Shown here: positions 17,175 to 26,571 of the stretch, in pieces | Numbering within the stretch: the first letter of the stretch is position 1 | Layout of the letters: every line of letters starts with the position of its first letter | Origin: Acinetobacter sp. LoGeW2-3 | Lineage (GTDB): Bacteria > Pseudomonadota > Gammaproteobacteria > Pseudomonadales > Moraxellaceae | Assembly (NCBI RefSeq): GCF_002688565.1 | Contig: NZ_CP024011.1 | Coordinates: forward strand, 992,001 to 1,056,000 | Length of the DNA: 64,000 nucleotides | Direction of reading: 5' to 3' | Made by a program: the position numbers and the translations under genes | The notes under the pieces: model-generated | What the model saw: the letters and a program-made list of their open reading frames with translations, nothing else | What the model was told of the DNA's origin: nothing | Databases searched by the model: none

Positions 17175-17729
17175 ATGAAAAAGACCATCATCGCCCTAGC
17201 ACTTGCAGGCACTACCCTGCTTTCAGGCTGTGCAACCACGCCTTCCAAGCCGCTGACCTTTAATCAACTTGGTCAGTATAGTACGACGCCATTAAATGCC
17301 CAGACCTATCGGATCAGCTTTAAGGCACGTCCTAATATGAGCTTTGGTACGGCAGAAGAAATTACTCTGCTGAAGGCTGCCCAAACCACGGTACAGAATG
17401 GTTTCCAGTTTTTCCGGGTACTGAATGATCCAAGCAACCGCACCCAGCAACCACCGCGTGAAGCCATTGTCTATCCAACGCCGATGCCCTATCCCTATGG
17501 CTATTATCGCCGGCATCCATTTTATTGGCCTGATCCCTTCTATGACATGCCGTATCGTGTCACTGTAGAGCCGGCACAGATTGCCTATACTATTGAATGT
17601 TTTAAAGCAGGACAGGCACCCAAAGATGCCTTTGATGCCCGGTTGATCCTGCAATCACTCGGCACTAAATATGGTCTGAGTCCGACAGGTGAGGTATTAC
17701 AACCGCAGCCTGTGACCACGACTAAATAG
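17175..17729 (+). CDS. Lipoprotein of the CC0125/CC1285 type
   Basis: Signal peptide with lipobox LSGC (Cys19), so a lipidated envelope protein of 184 residues. The segment ITLLKAAQTTVQNGFQFFRV resembles the CC0125/CC1285 lipoprotein family, where a LLRAAE...GY.yF block recurs. A Pro/Tyr-rich stretch (about 97-120) follows. AGGAG precedes the ATG at 17175, and the next gene starts 8 nt after the stop. Function unknown. Confidence 0.8.
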   Translation: MKKTIIALALAGTTLLSGCATTPSKPLTFNQLGQYSTTPLNAQTYRISFKARPNMSFGTAEEITLLKAAQTTVQNGFQFFRVLNDPSNRTQQPPREAIVYPTPMPYPYGYYRRHPFYWPDPFYDMPYRVTVEPAQIAYTIECFKAGQAPKDAFDARLILQSLGTKYGLSPTGEVLQPQPVTTTK

Positions 17730-17737
17730 GAGCTTTT

Positions 17738-19039
17738 ATGCCAGAAGAGACCAGTTCACCGAGCCTGCAACGCAGTAAGCGTTTTGCCACCATTGCCTTG
17801 ATCGTGGCTGTTGTCACCTGGTTAGTGCTGATGGTCACTGCCAAATTACTGCCAGAATATGTATGGTTAATTCATATCCTGATGCTGTCTGCAGAAGCGG
17901 GTGTGGTCGGTGGGCTGGCAGACTGGTATGCGATTACGGTGCTGTTCCGCAATCCTTTTGGCAAATTGCCAATTCCTAAATTTCTGCGTGATCACACCGA
18001 GATCATCCCACGCAATAAGGCACGTATTGCCGAGTCGATGGGCCGTTTTGTCCAGGAAAATTTCCTGTCTCCGCAGATTGTGGAACGCAGTCTGGCCAGT
18101 ACCGACCTGAGCCTGGCGGCAGGCCGCTGGCTAGCGAATCCAGAGAATAACCGTCAGGTGACTCAGGTGATTCAGCAGACCGCACCGCGGATCTTTGAGT
18201 TTGTCGGCCAAGAGCAAATTTCCAGCTTTATCCAGACCAACAGTGTGCAATGGGTCAAGAGTACCCAGATCAACCATCTCGCCAGTGAAATGCTACGTGC
18301 CGTTCTGGAAAATGACTTCCATCAGGATGTGTTACAACGTGGTCTCGATCTGGCACATGCCTGGATGACGTCGCATCCGGATCAAACCCGTGAATTAACC
18401 CGCAGCCTGTTCAAGGAAATGGGCGTGTGGAAGCTGGCTAAAGGAGCGAGCTGGATCGGGATTGATGTGCAGCAGCGTAGTATCGACTCGGTGATTCAGC
18501 GAGTTGAAGCCATGCTGGCAGATCCAGATCATCCATGGCGTCTGAAAATTGAAGAATCTGCGCAGCAGTTGATGCTGGAATTGGCGAATAATGACAGTGA
18601 AGCCAGTCAGCGTTTGAATTCTGCCAAGGATGCCTTGCTGGACAGCCCTCAGGTATTGAACTTCATCAGCGGTGCAGTCGTAATTCTGTGTGATGCAATC
18701 AAGGCGGATCTGGAAAAACCGGATTCCGGTATTGCAGAAAATCTGCGGATCGCGATTCAACAGGTGGGTGAGAATATCATTTCCAACAGTTCAGTGCGTG
18801 AGTTACTAAATAACCGCATGAGTGGCATGGCAGTGGATCTCAGTGATCAATACAGCGAGAAAGTCATTCGCTTTATCAGTGAACGGATTCATGAGTGGGA
18901 TTCACGCGAAATGATTGACAAGATTGAAAATGAAGTCGGTGGCGACTTGCATATGATCCGGGTCAACGGCGTGGTAGTGGGTGCCTGTATCGGCCTGATA
19001 CTTGGGGTCATTCGTGCTGCAGTCGAGCATCTGATCTAA
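17738..19039 (+). CDS. DUF445 membrane protein (YjiN-like)
   Basis: A 433-residue protein with an N-terminal membrane segment (about 17-37) and a C-terminal one (about 412-431), flanking a long helical middle. The segment AEAGVVGGLADWYAITVLFRNPFG is the DUF445 hallmark. The family is uncharacterised. It follows the lipoprotein by 8 nt and is probably in the same transcript. Confidence 0.88.
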   Translation: MPEETSSPSLQRSKRFATIALIVAVVTWLVLMVTAKLLPEYVWLIHILMLSAEAGVVGGLADWYAITVLFRNPFGKLPIPKFLRDHTEIIPRNKARIAESMGRFVQENFLSPQIVERSLASTDLSLAAGRWLANPENNRQVTQVIQQTAPRIFEFVGQEQISSFIQTNSVQWVKSTQINHLASEMLRAVLENDFHQDVLQRGLDLAHAWMTSHPDQTRELTRSLFKEMGVWKLAKGASWIGIDVQQRSIDSVIQRVEAMLADPDHPWRLKIEESAQQLMLELANNDSEASQRLNSAKDALLDSPQVLNFISGAVVILCDAIKADLEKPDSGIAENLRIAIQQVGENIISNSSVRELLNNRMSGMAVDLSDQYSEKVIRFISERIHEWDSREMIDKIENEVGGDLHMIRVNGVVVGACIGLILGVIRAAVEHLI

Positions 19040-19132
19040 GTGATTTTGAGTGAGCGCATTTTCCAGCAGTGAATTGTTTTGCATCTCTTAGCACGATCTT
19101 CTGAGTTCTCATCTGATAAAGATAAAAAACGC

Positions 19133-19420
19133 TTATTTGGGTGGTTGCTGTCCACTCATATCCACTAACAGACCAGTGAGCTTATGCACCACCGGCAACA
19201 GTAACAACACAATTGGAAAAGCAAAAGCCCAGGAAATCATCCAGTTGTGAAACCAGAGTGCCATAAAACCTTCGATCCAACCCAAATTCCGTAGCATATT
19301 GATAAAAGAGATGATGCCGCTCATCAGGCAGGACAGGATAAACGGGATAATAATCAATGCCCATTTGGCTGGGAGTTTGGGAATATTGCCGAAGATGACC
19401 GGAGTTTTTTGCGAATCCAC
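19133..19420 (-). CDS. DUF2798 small membrane protein
   Basis: A 95-residue protein with two hydrophobic helices. The pattern IPKLPAKWA...MSGIISFINMLRNLG followed by SWAFAFPIVLLLLPVV matches DUF2798. The start is GTG at 19420. Function unknown. It converges with the DUF445 gene, and no clear terminator lies between them. Confidence 0.82.
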   Translation of the reverse strand: MDSQKTPVIFGNIPKLPAKWALIIIPFILSCLMSGIISFINMLRNLGWIEGFMALWFHNWMISWAFAFPIVLLLLPVVHKLTGLLVDMSGQQPPK

Positions 19421-19677
19421 TTTAGGCTCTTTTTATTATTTGATTCTGAATAATATAGGGCATTTTTTATTGATTGAGGATTCATTTTTTAGAGCTGATT
19501 TTGCAACTTATTTATTGCACGATTCTTCATGTGATCAATAAAGTAGTAAATTACAATTTTTTATCATCCCGCTAGCAACCGATCGTATATTTTTTATTCC
19601 CCATAAATGGTTTTACCTAAAGAGTCGGAAATTTGCTATATTTGCTGTTTTTCTGCGATATCTATTTTCGACTGATT

Positions 19678-21468
19678 ATGAATACGGCAATCCAAGCAGC
19701 TCTCGATCATGCAGTGCAAACCTTAAAGGCACAAAACGTACTCCCATCTGACTGGAACAATACAAGTAATTTGACGCGTACCAAAGACCGTAGCCACGGT
19801 GACTTTGCATCAAATATTGCCATGATCGCGTCTAAAGCTGCGGGTATGAAGCCGCGTGATTTAGCAGAAAAAATCCTTGCTGCCCTGCCTGAAGTTGCAG
19901 ATATCAGCAAAGCCGAGATTGCAGGCCCGGGCTTCATTAACTTCTTCCTGAATGCTGACCAACGCTTCGCAGTTCTGGACCAAATCCAGGCTCAACAAGA
20001 TACGTTTGGTCGTACCCAGGCCAATGCGGAAAAACGTATTCAAGTGGAATTCGTTTCTGCAAACCCAACCTCTAGCCTGCACGTGGGTCATGGCCGTGGT
20101 GCTGCATACGGTATGACCGTTGCAAACTTGTTAGAAGCAACTGGTGCAAAAGTTGACCGCGAATACTATGTCAATGATGCTGGCCGCCAAATGGATATTC
20201 TGGCGACTTCAACATATTTACGTTATTTGGAACTCACTGGCCAAGAACTAGTATTCCCGAAAAATGCCTATCAAGGTGACTACGTTAAAGAGATCGCACA
20301 AAGCATCATCGACCAAGATGGCACAGCGTATGTACGTCCAGTGGCCGATGTCTACAAAGATGTACCGGAAGATGTGCAATATGCAGCAGAACCAGATGCG
20401 GAAGGCAATAAAGTGGTTCTTTCAGGTGATAAAGAAAAACATATCGATGGCCTGATTCACAACTCACAAACCTTATTAAATGAAGGCTACCGCGTCTTCC
20501 ATCAGGCAGCATTGAAAGCTATTCTTGACGATATCAAAGATGACCTTGGCGAATTCGGGGTGACTTTCAATCAATGGTTCAGCGAAGCAACATTGGCTGA
20601 AAAAATTGAAGAAGCATTACAAACCCTGGATCAACGCGGCTACTTATATGAACAAGATGGCAACATCTGGTTCAAATCAACTGAATTTGGTGACGAAAAA
20701 GACCGTGTGGTAAAACGCCGTAATGGTCAAACCACTTACTTTGCGTCTGATATCGCGTATCACCTGAATAAATTACAACGTGGCTATACCGATATTATCG
20801 ATATCTGGGGTTCGGATCATCATGGTTATATCACACGTGTGAAAGCAGCCATTGATGCAATGGGCTATGACTCGAAAAAGCTGACTGTGCTTTTAGTACA
20901 GTTCGTGAGCCTATGGCGTGGCGGCGAGATGGTACAAATGTCATCTCGTTCAGGTCAGTTCGTGACTTTACGTGACCTGCGTAAAGAAGTGGGTAATGAT
21001 GCGGCGCGTTTCTACTACGTGATGCGTAAGTCTGAACAGCACATTGACTTTGACCTTGACCTTGCTGTGTCACAAAGCAAGGACAACGCTGTGTACTACA
21101 TCCAGTATGCCCATGCTCGTATCTGCCGTATGTTAGAAAAAGCTGTTACCACTGGCGTGAACTTTGATGCTGTGACTGCACGTGGTCTGGCAGCTAAACT
21201 TGAACTAGATGCTGAAACTGAGATCTTGGCGAAACTGGCAGCGTACCCTGAAATTGTGGTGCGTGCAGCGAACAGCTATGAACCGCACCAAGTCGGTAAC
21301 TATCTGAAAGAATTGGCTGCGTTGTTCCATGGTTGGTACAATGAGAACAAGGTACTCGGTGATGATGCTGAACTGACTCAAGCACGTCTGCTGTTGTCTG
21401 TAAATGTACGTCAAGTACTCCGCAATGGTCTGGAACTTCTTGGTGTATCAGCTCCTGAGAGCATGTAA
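19678..21468 (+). CDS. argS: Arginyl-tRNA synthetase
   Basis: Class I aminoacyl-tRNA synthetase of 596 residues. The HIGH motif reads HVGH (135-138) within ANPTSSLHVGHG. The KMSKS region reads MSSRSG (about 420-425), the degenerate form common in ArgRS. An N-terminal Add1-type tRNA-binding domain and a C-terminal anticodon domain with DALRY-like features are consistent with length. I took the ATG at 19678 because it begins the family's N-terminus; an upstream in-frame start adds an implausible hydrophobic leader. Confidence 0.96.
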   Translation: MNTAIQAALDHAVQTLKAQNVLPSDWNNTSNLTRTKDRSHGDFASNIAMIASKAAGMKPRDLAEKILAALPEVADISKAEIAGPGFINFFLNADQRFAVLDQIQAQQDTFGRTQANAEKRIQVEFVSANPTSSLHVGHGRGAAYGMTVANLLEATGAKVDREYYVNDAGRQMDILATSTYLRYLELTGQELVFPKNAYQGDYVKEIAQSIIDQDGTAYVRPVADVYKDVPEDVQYAAEPDAEGNKVVLSGDKEKHIDGLIHNSQTLLNEGYRVFHQAALKAILDDIKDDLGEFGVTFNQWFSEATLAEKIEEALQTLDQRGYLYEQDGNIWFKSTEFGDEKDRVVKRRNGQTTYFASDIAYHLNKLQRGYTDIIDIWGSDHHGYITRVKAAIDAMGYDSKKLTVLLVQFVSLWRGGEMVQMSSRSGQFVTLRDLRKEVGNDAARFYYVMRKSEQHIDFDLDLAVSQSKDNAVYYIQYAHARICRMLEKAVTTGVNFDAVTARGLAAKLELDAETEILAKLAAYPEIVVRAANSYEPHQVGNYLKELAALFHGWYNENKVLGDDAELTQARLLLSVNVRQVLRNGLELLGVSAPESM

Positions 21469-21623
21469 GCAAAACACAGTTTTGCATGCTCGCAAGGCGA
21501 GAGCTGTGCTCGAAGCAAAAATGTAAAGCACTGCTTTTACATTGACGCAAGACAGCGAGCTTAGCTCGAGTAAATAATGCAAAACACAGTTTTGCATGCT
21601 CGCAAGGTGAGAGCTGTGCTCGA
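21469..21623. repeat. Three-copy palindromic repeat after argS
   Basis: Copies at 21469-21513 and 21579-21623 are 45 nt long and differ at one base (C at 21498, T at 21608). A diverged middle copy occupies about 21521-21571. Each copy has a TGCAAAA...TTTTGCA-type hairpin followed by CTCGC/GCGAG and GAGC/GCTC stems. REP-like; the first copy begins at the base after the argS stop codon. Confidence 0.8.
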
Positions 21624-21648
21624 ATTGAGCATGCCGACAGTTAAAATC

Positions 21649-21682
21649 ATGAACTATATGTCTGATCTGACCTATAGTTCAT
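21649..21682. promoter_or_regulatory. 10-bp perfect inverted repeat
   Basis: ATGAACTATA and TATAGTTCAT flank a 14-nt spacer. No T-run follows, so an operator or a leader structure is more likely than a terminator. Confidence 0.4.
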
Positions 21683-21752
21683 AAAAATATGCTGTAAAGT
21701 TCGTGTATTGCATAATGACATTTGCATCACGATCACATACGATGCAGAAAGT

Positions 21753-21779
21753 AAGGCATAACACCGGTTATGCCTTTTT
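21753..21779 (+). terminator. Terminator upstream of the SPOR gene
   Basis: AAGGCATAAC/GTTATGCCTT with an ACCG loop, followed by T's. Ends transcription from the argS side. Confidence 0.85.
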
Positions 21780-21814
21780 CTGTCTGGTAAAATAAATACA
21801 AGAGGAAATCTCCA

Positions 21815-22426
21815 GTGTTTGGAAAAACGCAGCGCGGTGTATCTGAACGTCCGAACAAGCCGAAGAAACCATTGATCCCTGCATGGCTCGGCACACTCGT
21901 GATCATTTTAATCGTGTTAAGTTTTCTGGTGGCGCTCATGCTGTGGAAGCCATGGGAACCTGTAAAACCAAACAATGATCAGGTGACTTCTGGGCATTAT
22001 GAAGAAGAGGACTCCAATAAGGATTATCGCTTCTATGACCTGTTGCCAAAGCAGCAAGTCACTCCAATTCCTGAGCAGGCTGTGCCTGAAACCAATAAAC
22101 AGGATGCCGTGGTGATTGTAGAAGCACCTCGAACTGAGGAATCTACAGCTGAAACTGCGACTGAGCCTGGGTTAGTTGAATCACCTGCTGTACCAGTAAC
22201 GACCTATATTCTGCAAGTACGCAGTTTTGATGATCCGGATCAAGCCGATGCCCGTCGTGCCGAGATTATTTTGAATGGTCTATCCGCAGATGTTGTTCGC
22301 AGTGTGGAAAATGGCAAGGTCTGGTACCGTGTGGTGTCTGGTCCTTATGATTCTGTAGATGCTGCTGTAATTGCCCAGCAGACATTGCAGCATAGCGGGA
22401 TTGACTCAATTGTCGTGAAGCAATAA
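21815..22426 (+). CDS. SPOR-domain membrane protein
   Basis: A 203-residue protein with a basic N-terminus, one membrane helix (about 24-44), a variable acidic linker and a C-terminal SPOR domain (about 129-203: YILQVRSF, then VWYRVVSGPYDSVDAA). SPOR domains bind denuded peptidoglycan glycans at the division septum. The topology matches FtsN/DedD-like proteins, and its position after argS is where ftsN-like genes often sit in gammaproteobacteria. Start GTG at 21815 with AGAGGA upstream. Confidence 0.85.
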   Translation: MFGKTQRGVSERPNKPKKPLIPAWLGTLVIILIVLSFLVALMLWKPWEPVKPNNDQVTSGHYEEEDSNKDYRFYDLLPKQQVTPIPEQAVPETNKQDAVVIVEAPRTEESTAETATEPGLVESPAVPVTTYILQVRSFDDPDQADARRAEIILNGLSADVVRSVENGKVWYRVVSGPYDSVDAAVIAQQTLQHSGIDSIVVKQ

Positions 22427-22437
22427 ATATTAGAAAT

Positions 22438-22468
22438 AAAAAAAGCGCCTTTAGGCGCTTTTTTTTAC
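22438..22468. terminator. Terminator after the SPOR gene
   Basis: AAAAGCGCC/GGCGCTTTT with a TTTA loop and eight T's. Confidence 0.92.
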
Positions 22469-22546
22469 TCCTCTCTTTCATAAAGGGAAGTTGAGAAGGG
22501 TTTTAAAAATTTGGAATCCCCTGTCCTTGCGCAGCAGTATTGCTCA

Positions 22547-22647
22547 TCTCCTACAAGGAGAGGGAACCTCCCCCTTTGAAAAAGGGGGAATGAGGGGGAT
22601 TTATTATATTGAATCCTCCCCTAGCCCCTCCTTTGAAAAAGGAGGGG
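22547..22647. repeat. Array of C/G-rich hairpins
   Basis: Three stems: TCTCC/GGAGA (22547-22561), CCCCCTTT/AAAGGGGG with a GAA loop (22570-22588), and CCCCTCCTTT/AAAGGAGGGG with a GAA loop (22625-22647). Same family as the hairpin at 3616-3636. It sits between converging genes. Confidence 0.7.
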
Positions 22648-22660
22648 AATAAGGCATCTT

Positions 22661-23512
22661 TTAAATCGTATGACCTAAAGCCTCACCCATCAACACCGTC
22701 GAATTGGCTTTGAACTTCTCATCCCAATGCATCTTGTTTTCTTCAAACAGGATCACAGCAGTTGAACCCAGGTAAAAACGACCGAGTTCTGCGCCCTTCT
22801 CTAAGAACAGATTATGCTGGTTCAGCTCAATACGACCAGATGGTTTCACCTTACCAGTCGCCACGGTTTCAATGCCTGCCACAATCATAGCCCCGACAAG
22901 TACCACTGCCATACGACCAAGTTCAGTATCAAACAGACACACCATACGTTCATTACGCGCAAACAGGCCTGGAATATTTTCAGCTGTGGTCTGGTTAACC
23001 GAGAACAGTTCACCCGGCACATAGAGGGTTTCTGTCAATGTGCCGGCAAATGGCATATGTACACGGTGATAGTCACGTGGTGACAAATACACCGTTGCGA
23101 ATTCACCATTTTTGAATGGCTGCGCCAATTGCGGATCAGCAATCAGGTTTTCAACTGTAAATTTTTGACCCTTGGCCTGAAACACATCGCCATTTTCAAT
23201 CTTGCCAAGCTGGGAAATCGCACCATCAGCAGGAGAAACAATACTGCTCTGGTCTGCATCGACTGCACGTACCCCGGTTCTTAGACCGCGGGTAAAGAAA
23301 TCATTAAATGACTTGAATTTTAAAGCATTAGTTTGTTCAGCAATCGACATATCGATGCCGTATTTGGCTTTAAATGCAGAAATCACCGCAGTTTTTACAA
23401 CCGGATTTTCACTGGCTGCAATTTTACCGACCACACGAGACAGACGATGCTGTGGCACTACTTTCTGAGCCTGGATAAATAATTGTTGTTTTAAACGCGA
23501 TGTGATGCTCAA
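22661..23512 (-). CDS. psd: Phosphatidylserine decarboxylase proenzyme
   Basis: Makes phosphatidylethanolamine at the inner membrane. The proenzyme cleaves itself in the LGST motif (248-251), Ser250 becoming the pyruvoyl group. Also seen are VSPADGAI and [11 protein letters not shown] with the catalytic His. 283 residues, normal. The start is TTG at 23512, which overlaps the rhodanese stop (TTGA); no alternative ATG lies near, and GGGGAG precedes it. Confidence 0.94.
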   Translation of the reverse strand: MSITSRLKQQLFIQAQKVVPQHRLSRVVGKIAASENPVVKTAVISAFKAKYGIDMSIAEQTNALKFKSFNDFFTRGLRTGVRAVDADQSSIVSPADGAISQLGKIENGDVFQAKGQKFTVENLIADPQLAQPFKNGEFATVYLSPRDYHRVHMPFAGTLTETLYVPGELFSVNQTTAENIPGLFARNERMVCLFDTELGRMAVVLVGAMIVAGIETVATGKVKPSGRIELNQHNLFLEKGAELGRFYLGSTAVILFEENKMHWDEKFKANSTVLMGEALGHTI

Positions 23513-24357
23513 GATGGCAACTCCCCAGTAGCGATTGGACTATCGAGGCGGTTGCCCCATTCACTCCACGCACCATCATAAGCCTGGACTTTCCAGCCGA
23601 GTAAACGTCCTAAGATATAGGCCAGCCCGGAGCGGTGATGTGACTGACAATACACGACCACAGGCTGCTTAAGATTAAAACCCAGTTGTTCCAGGCGCTG
23701 TTGTGTGCGCTGCAAAGGATGTAATTTTAAATGATTTTGACGGTTAAGGGCAGTACTCCACTCAAAATGACGTGCCCCCGGAATGTGACCGCCGCGTCGC
23801 GCTGTCAGACGCAGACCGGTATATTCATCTTCTGTACGGCAATCCCAGAGCTGAACCTGCCCCTGCTCGACCTGCTGACGTAGGGCTTCATAATCAATCC
23901 GTACGGTATTTTCCTGATTTAGATTGACCTGCACCAATTGTTCGACCGGTGCCAGTTTTACTGGATCCGAGGAAGTTGGCAGTCCAGCTGCTAACCAAGC
24001 ATGAATGCCACCATTGAGTAAGCTTGTATTCTCGAAACCTAGACAATGCAGGTTCCATAAAAGACGTCCTGCCCAAGCACCACCTTCATCATCATAAGCC
24101 ACGACATGATGTTCAGGAGAAATATTCAGATAACGAACCAGTGCTTCCAAACCTTCTTGATCCGGCAATAAACCAAGGGCTTTTTCTTCCTGACGAACCA
24201 GCATTTTTGGCTGCAAATGTAGTGCATGGGGGATATGCAGCTGTTCATAAACAGAAGCACGGCTCAGGTCAACAATACGAAGTTTTTCATTGCCCAGATG
24301 TGGTACCAAGTCTTCTGCCTCAATCAGCAGACCAAAATTAAAAGCTAAAGCTGTCAT
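23509..24357 (-). CDS. Two-domain rhodanese (sulfurtransferase)
   Basis: Thiosulfate or 3-mercaptopyruvate sulfurtransferase of 282 residues with two rhodanese domains. The second carries the active-site loop CQSHHR (Cys237 to Arg242), and [19 protein letters not shown] opens the inactive first one. The loop does not match the CRKGVT or CGSGVTA signatures that separate the two classical activities, so the sulfur donor is uncertain. Translationally coupled to psd; rhodanese-psd pairs occur in related genomes. Confidence 0.88.
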   Translation of the reverse strand: MTALAFNFGLLIEAEDLVPHLGNEKLRIVDLSRASVYEQLHIPHALHLQPKMLVRQEEKALGLLPDQEGLEALVRYLNISPEHHVVAYDDEGGAWAGRLLWNLHCLGFENTSLLNGGIHAWLAAGLPTSSDPVKLAPVEQLVQVNLNQENTVRIDYEALRQQVEQGQVQLWDCRTEDEYTGLRLTARRGGHIPGARHFEWSTALNRQNHLKLHPLQRTQQRLEQLGFNLKQPVVVYCQSHHRSGLAYILGRLLGWKVQAYDGAWSEWGNRLDSPIATGELPS

Positions 24358-24485
24358 CGTTATCTATAGGTGTTATGGTTCAAATCAGTTTGATCTTAGC
24401 ACAGCTCATTTTCACAGATATGCGGTTTTTATTGGCTTATTTATCACAATTTATGATAAGAACTTTGGCAAACAGAACATTGTAT

Positions 24486-24515
24486 AAAAAAACCGCCTCA
24501 AGTCTGAGACGGTTT
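24486..24515 (-). terminator. Terminator after pncB
   Basis: On the minus strand AAACCGTCTCA pairs with TGAGGCGGTTT (one mismatch) and is followed by T's. Confidence 0.85.
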
Positions 24516-24523
24516 ATTGGTAG

Positions 24524-25735
24524 TTACTGTTCAGCGACTTCGCTGATATCAAACACCTGACGCAAATACGCCAGGAAGGTGTCATTGTCAGTCATAGTTT
24601 TACCCGGACTGTCGGAAATTTTCGCGACTGACTGACGGTTGCATTCCACCAGTTTCAGCACGATATTGAGTGGGGTTTGACCCATATCATTGGTCAGGTT
24701 CGTCCCTATCCCGAAGCTGACCTGGAAGCGGTCCTTAAAGTATTGATGCAGCTTCCATGCTTTTTCCAGGTTTAGACCATCACTGAAAGTCAGCATTTTG
24801 GTCTTGCTGTCTATTTTCAACTTTTTATAGTGGTTATAAGCCTTGTCGCCCCATTCATACGGGTCACCACTGTCATGACGTAAACCATCAAACAGTTTGG
24901 CAAAATACAGGTCGAAATCACGTAAGAAGGCATCCATTCCGACTACATCGGTCAGGGCAATTCCGAGGTCACCGCGATATTCCTGTACCCAGGTTTCCAG
25001 GGCTGCTTTCTGGAAATTACGCAGACGCACATCCAATGCCTGGAAAGCTTGCAGAAATTCATGCGCCATGGTGCCAATCGGGGTAATGCCCAGCTCTTTG
25101 GCCAGATAAACATTACTGGTCCCACGGAACACATGTGGTGCAGCTTTATTGAACTCTTCCACGACATGCTTTTGCCAATCAAAACTATAGCGACGGCGGG
25201 TACCAAAGTCTGACACCAGGAATGGCGGGGCATTCGAATCTTGTGAAGCATCATATTGCTTGAGCAATTCGATTTTGGCCTTAAGACGACGCTCACCTTC
25301 AGCCAGTACTTCAGGCGTGCGAATCCGGCTGAAATACAGTTCATTGACAAGGGCCAGTACAAAGATTTCGAACATCATTGCCTGAACCATTGGGCCCTCA
25401 ATCGTAATATCTAGGCGGCCTTCACTGTCGATGGTTGCCTTGATAAAACGGCGTTTGAGCTGGAACAGTTCTAGATAATCGACAAAGTCGCTTTTGATAA
25501 AACGCAGACTGCGTAAATATTGTAATTCGTCTTCTTTAAATTTCAGCTGACACAGCAAGTCCAGTTGGTGGTTCAGATCATCCAGGATATCCGTGAGTGG
25601 ATAAACCGTATCTTCAAGATTACGACAACGGAAATGATAGACACTATGCGTTTGCGGGAACTTGTGTAATACCACTTGTAACATGGTGAATTTGTACAAA
25701 TCAGTATCAAGCAGGGATTGGATGATTGGCGCCAT
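24524..25735 (-). CDS. pncB: Nicotinate phosphoribosyltransferase
   Basis: Converts nicotinate and PRPP to nicotinate mononucleotide for NAD salvage. The 403-residue protein has the N-terminal [11 protein letters not shown], the central [17 protein letters not shown] with the phosphorylated His, and [12 protein letters not shown]. All are PncB hallmarks. Monocistronic, with its own terminator. pncA and nadC, two other NAD-supply genes, are also in the window. Confidence 0.95.
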   Translation of the reverse strand: MAPIIQSLLDTDLYKFTMLQVVLHKFPQTHSVYHFRCRNLEDTVYPLTDILDDLNHQLDLLCQLKFKEDELQYLRSLRFIKSDFVDYLELFQLKRRFIKATIDSEGRLDITIEGPMVQAMMFEIFVLALVNELYFSRIRTPEVLAEGERRLKAKIELLKQYDASQDSNAPPFLVSDFGTRRRYSFDWQKHVVEEFNKAAPHVFRGTSNVYLAKELGITPIGTMAHEFLQAFQALDVRLRNFQKAALETWVQEYRGDLGIALTDVVGMDAFLRDFDLYFAKLFDGLRHDSGDPYEWGDKAYNHYKKLKIDSKTKMLTFSDGLNLEKAWKLHQYFKDRFQVSFGIGTNLTNDMGQTPLNIVLKLVECNRQSVAKISDSPGKTMTDNDTFLAYLRQVFDISEVAEQ

Positions 25736-25853
25736 AACTTAGGAAATATCGCTGTGCTTATCATTGCATTAAAGCATAAAAAGCCCGGTAATATTGCAGG
25801 AATTACATACAGCCAAGAGAAATATAGACCAAAGTACTGATGCAGATAGCAGC

Positions 25854-26384
25854 CTATTTGGCTGCTTTTGCTTTAGATTTTTCTGCTTCTTGGATAATTT
25901 TTTGTAGCTGTTTTTCCTGACCGATTACTTTAGCAAATTCAGCCGTGGTTTTTTGTCCGGTCTTTTTGGCATTGGCATCACAGTCGACCTGACGTAGCAG
26001 TTTCGCCACTGCCCATTCCATTTTGAACAGTGCACCCATAAGTGCGGTATTACCTTTATTATCACGGGCACAGCGGTCTGCACCATGTTTCAATAAAGTA
26101 GTGACAATACTCTGATGACCATAATAGGCGGCCATCATCAACGGGGTATAACCATCTGCATTGCGTATATCCACCGGGAAGCCATGTTTTAGAAATTCAT
26201 TAATCACTTCGTCATTGCCAGTTTTGGCTGCGGCAAAGAACAGTGCAATCAATTCCTGTTGTGAGGTCATCTGAACGTTTGCTGCATCTTTCGCAGGGGA
26301 GACATTCTTCACTTCAGCAGCAGTTGCGAATGCGGAACTGAACACAAGAACACTGGCTAAAAATGCATGTTGCATAACTTTCAT
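25854..26384 (-). CDS. ankB: Secreted ankyrin-repeat protein (AnkB-like)
   Basis: A 176-residue protein with a signal peptide ending near SSAFATAAE and three to four ankyrin repeats (DGYTPLMMAAYYGHQSIV and KGNTALMGALFKMEWA are clear). In Pseudomonas aeruginosa ankB lies directly downstream of katB and is needed for full activity of that periplasmic catalase. The same order is seen here. The ATG at 26384 has GGAG upstream; an in-frame TTG at 26396 is less likely. Two Cys residues could form a disulfide after export. Confidence 0.82.
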   Translation of the reverse strand: MKVMQHAFLASVLVFSSAFATAAEVKNVSPAKDAANVQMTSQQELIALFFAAAKTGNDEVINEFLKHGFPVDIRNADGYTPLMMAAYYGHQSIVTTLLKHGADRCARDNKGNTALMGALFKMEWAVAKLLRQVDCDANAKKTGQKTTAEFAKVIGQEKQLQKIIQEAEKSKAKAAK

Positions 26385-26466
26385 GATGAACTCCAACAGA
26401 AATCGAAGGGAAAATTTAAGCCTTATAAAGACTAAATTGACCTGAGATGGGATGAAAAACGGAGTG

Positions 26467-26514
26467 CCTGTAAAACTCCCCCTAGGGTGCAGGAAAGGTT
26501 TGGAGTTTTACAGG
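26467..26514 (-). other. Large hairpin between katB and ankB
   Basis: A perfect 13-bp inverted repeat (CCTGTAAAACTCC/GGAGTTTTACAGG) with a 22-nt loop. On the minus strand a short T-run follows within 10 nt. Possible attenuator or mRNA-stability element between catalase and ankyrin genes. Confidence 0.6.
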
Positions 26515-26571
26515 GCTTTTCGGAGGTGATGCGCTATGCCCTAGTCACCGGTTCCTCAAGACCAATCGGAA

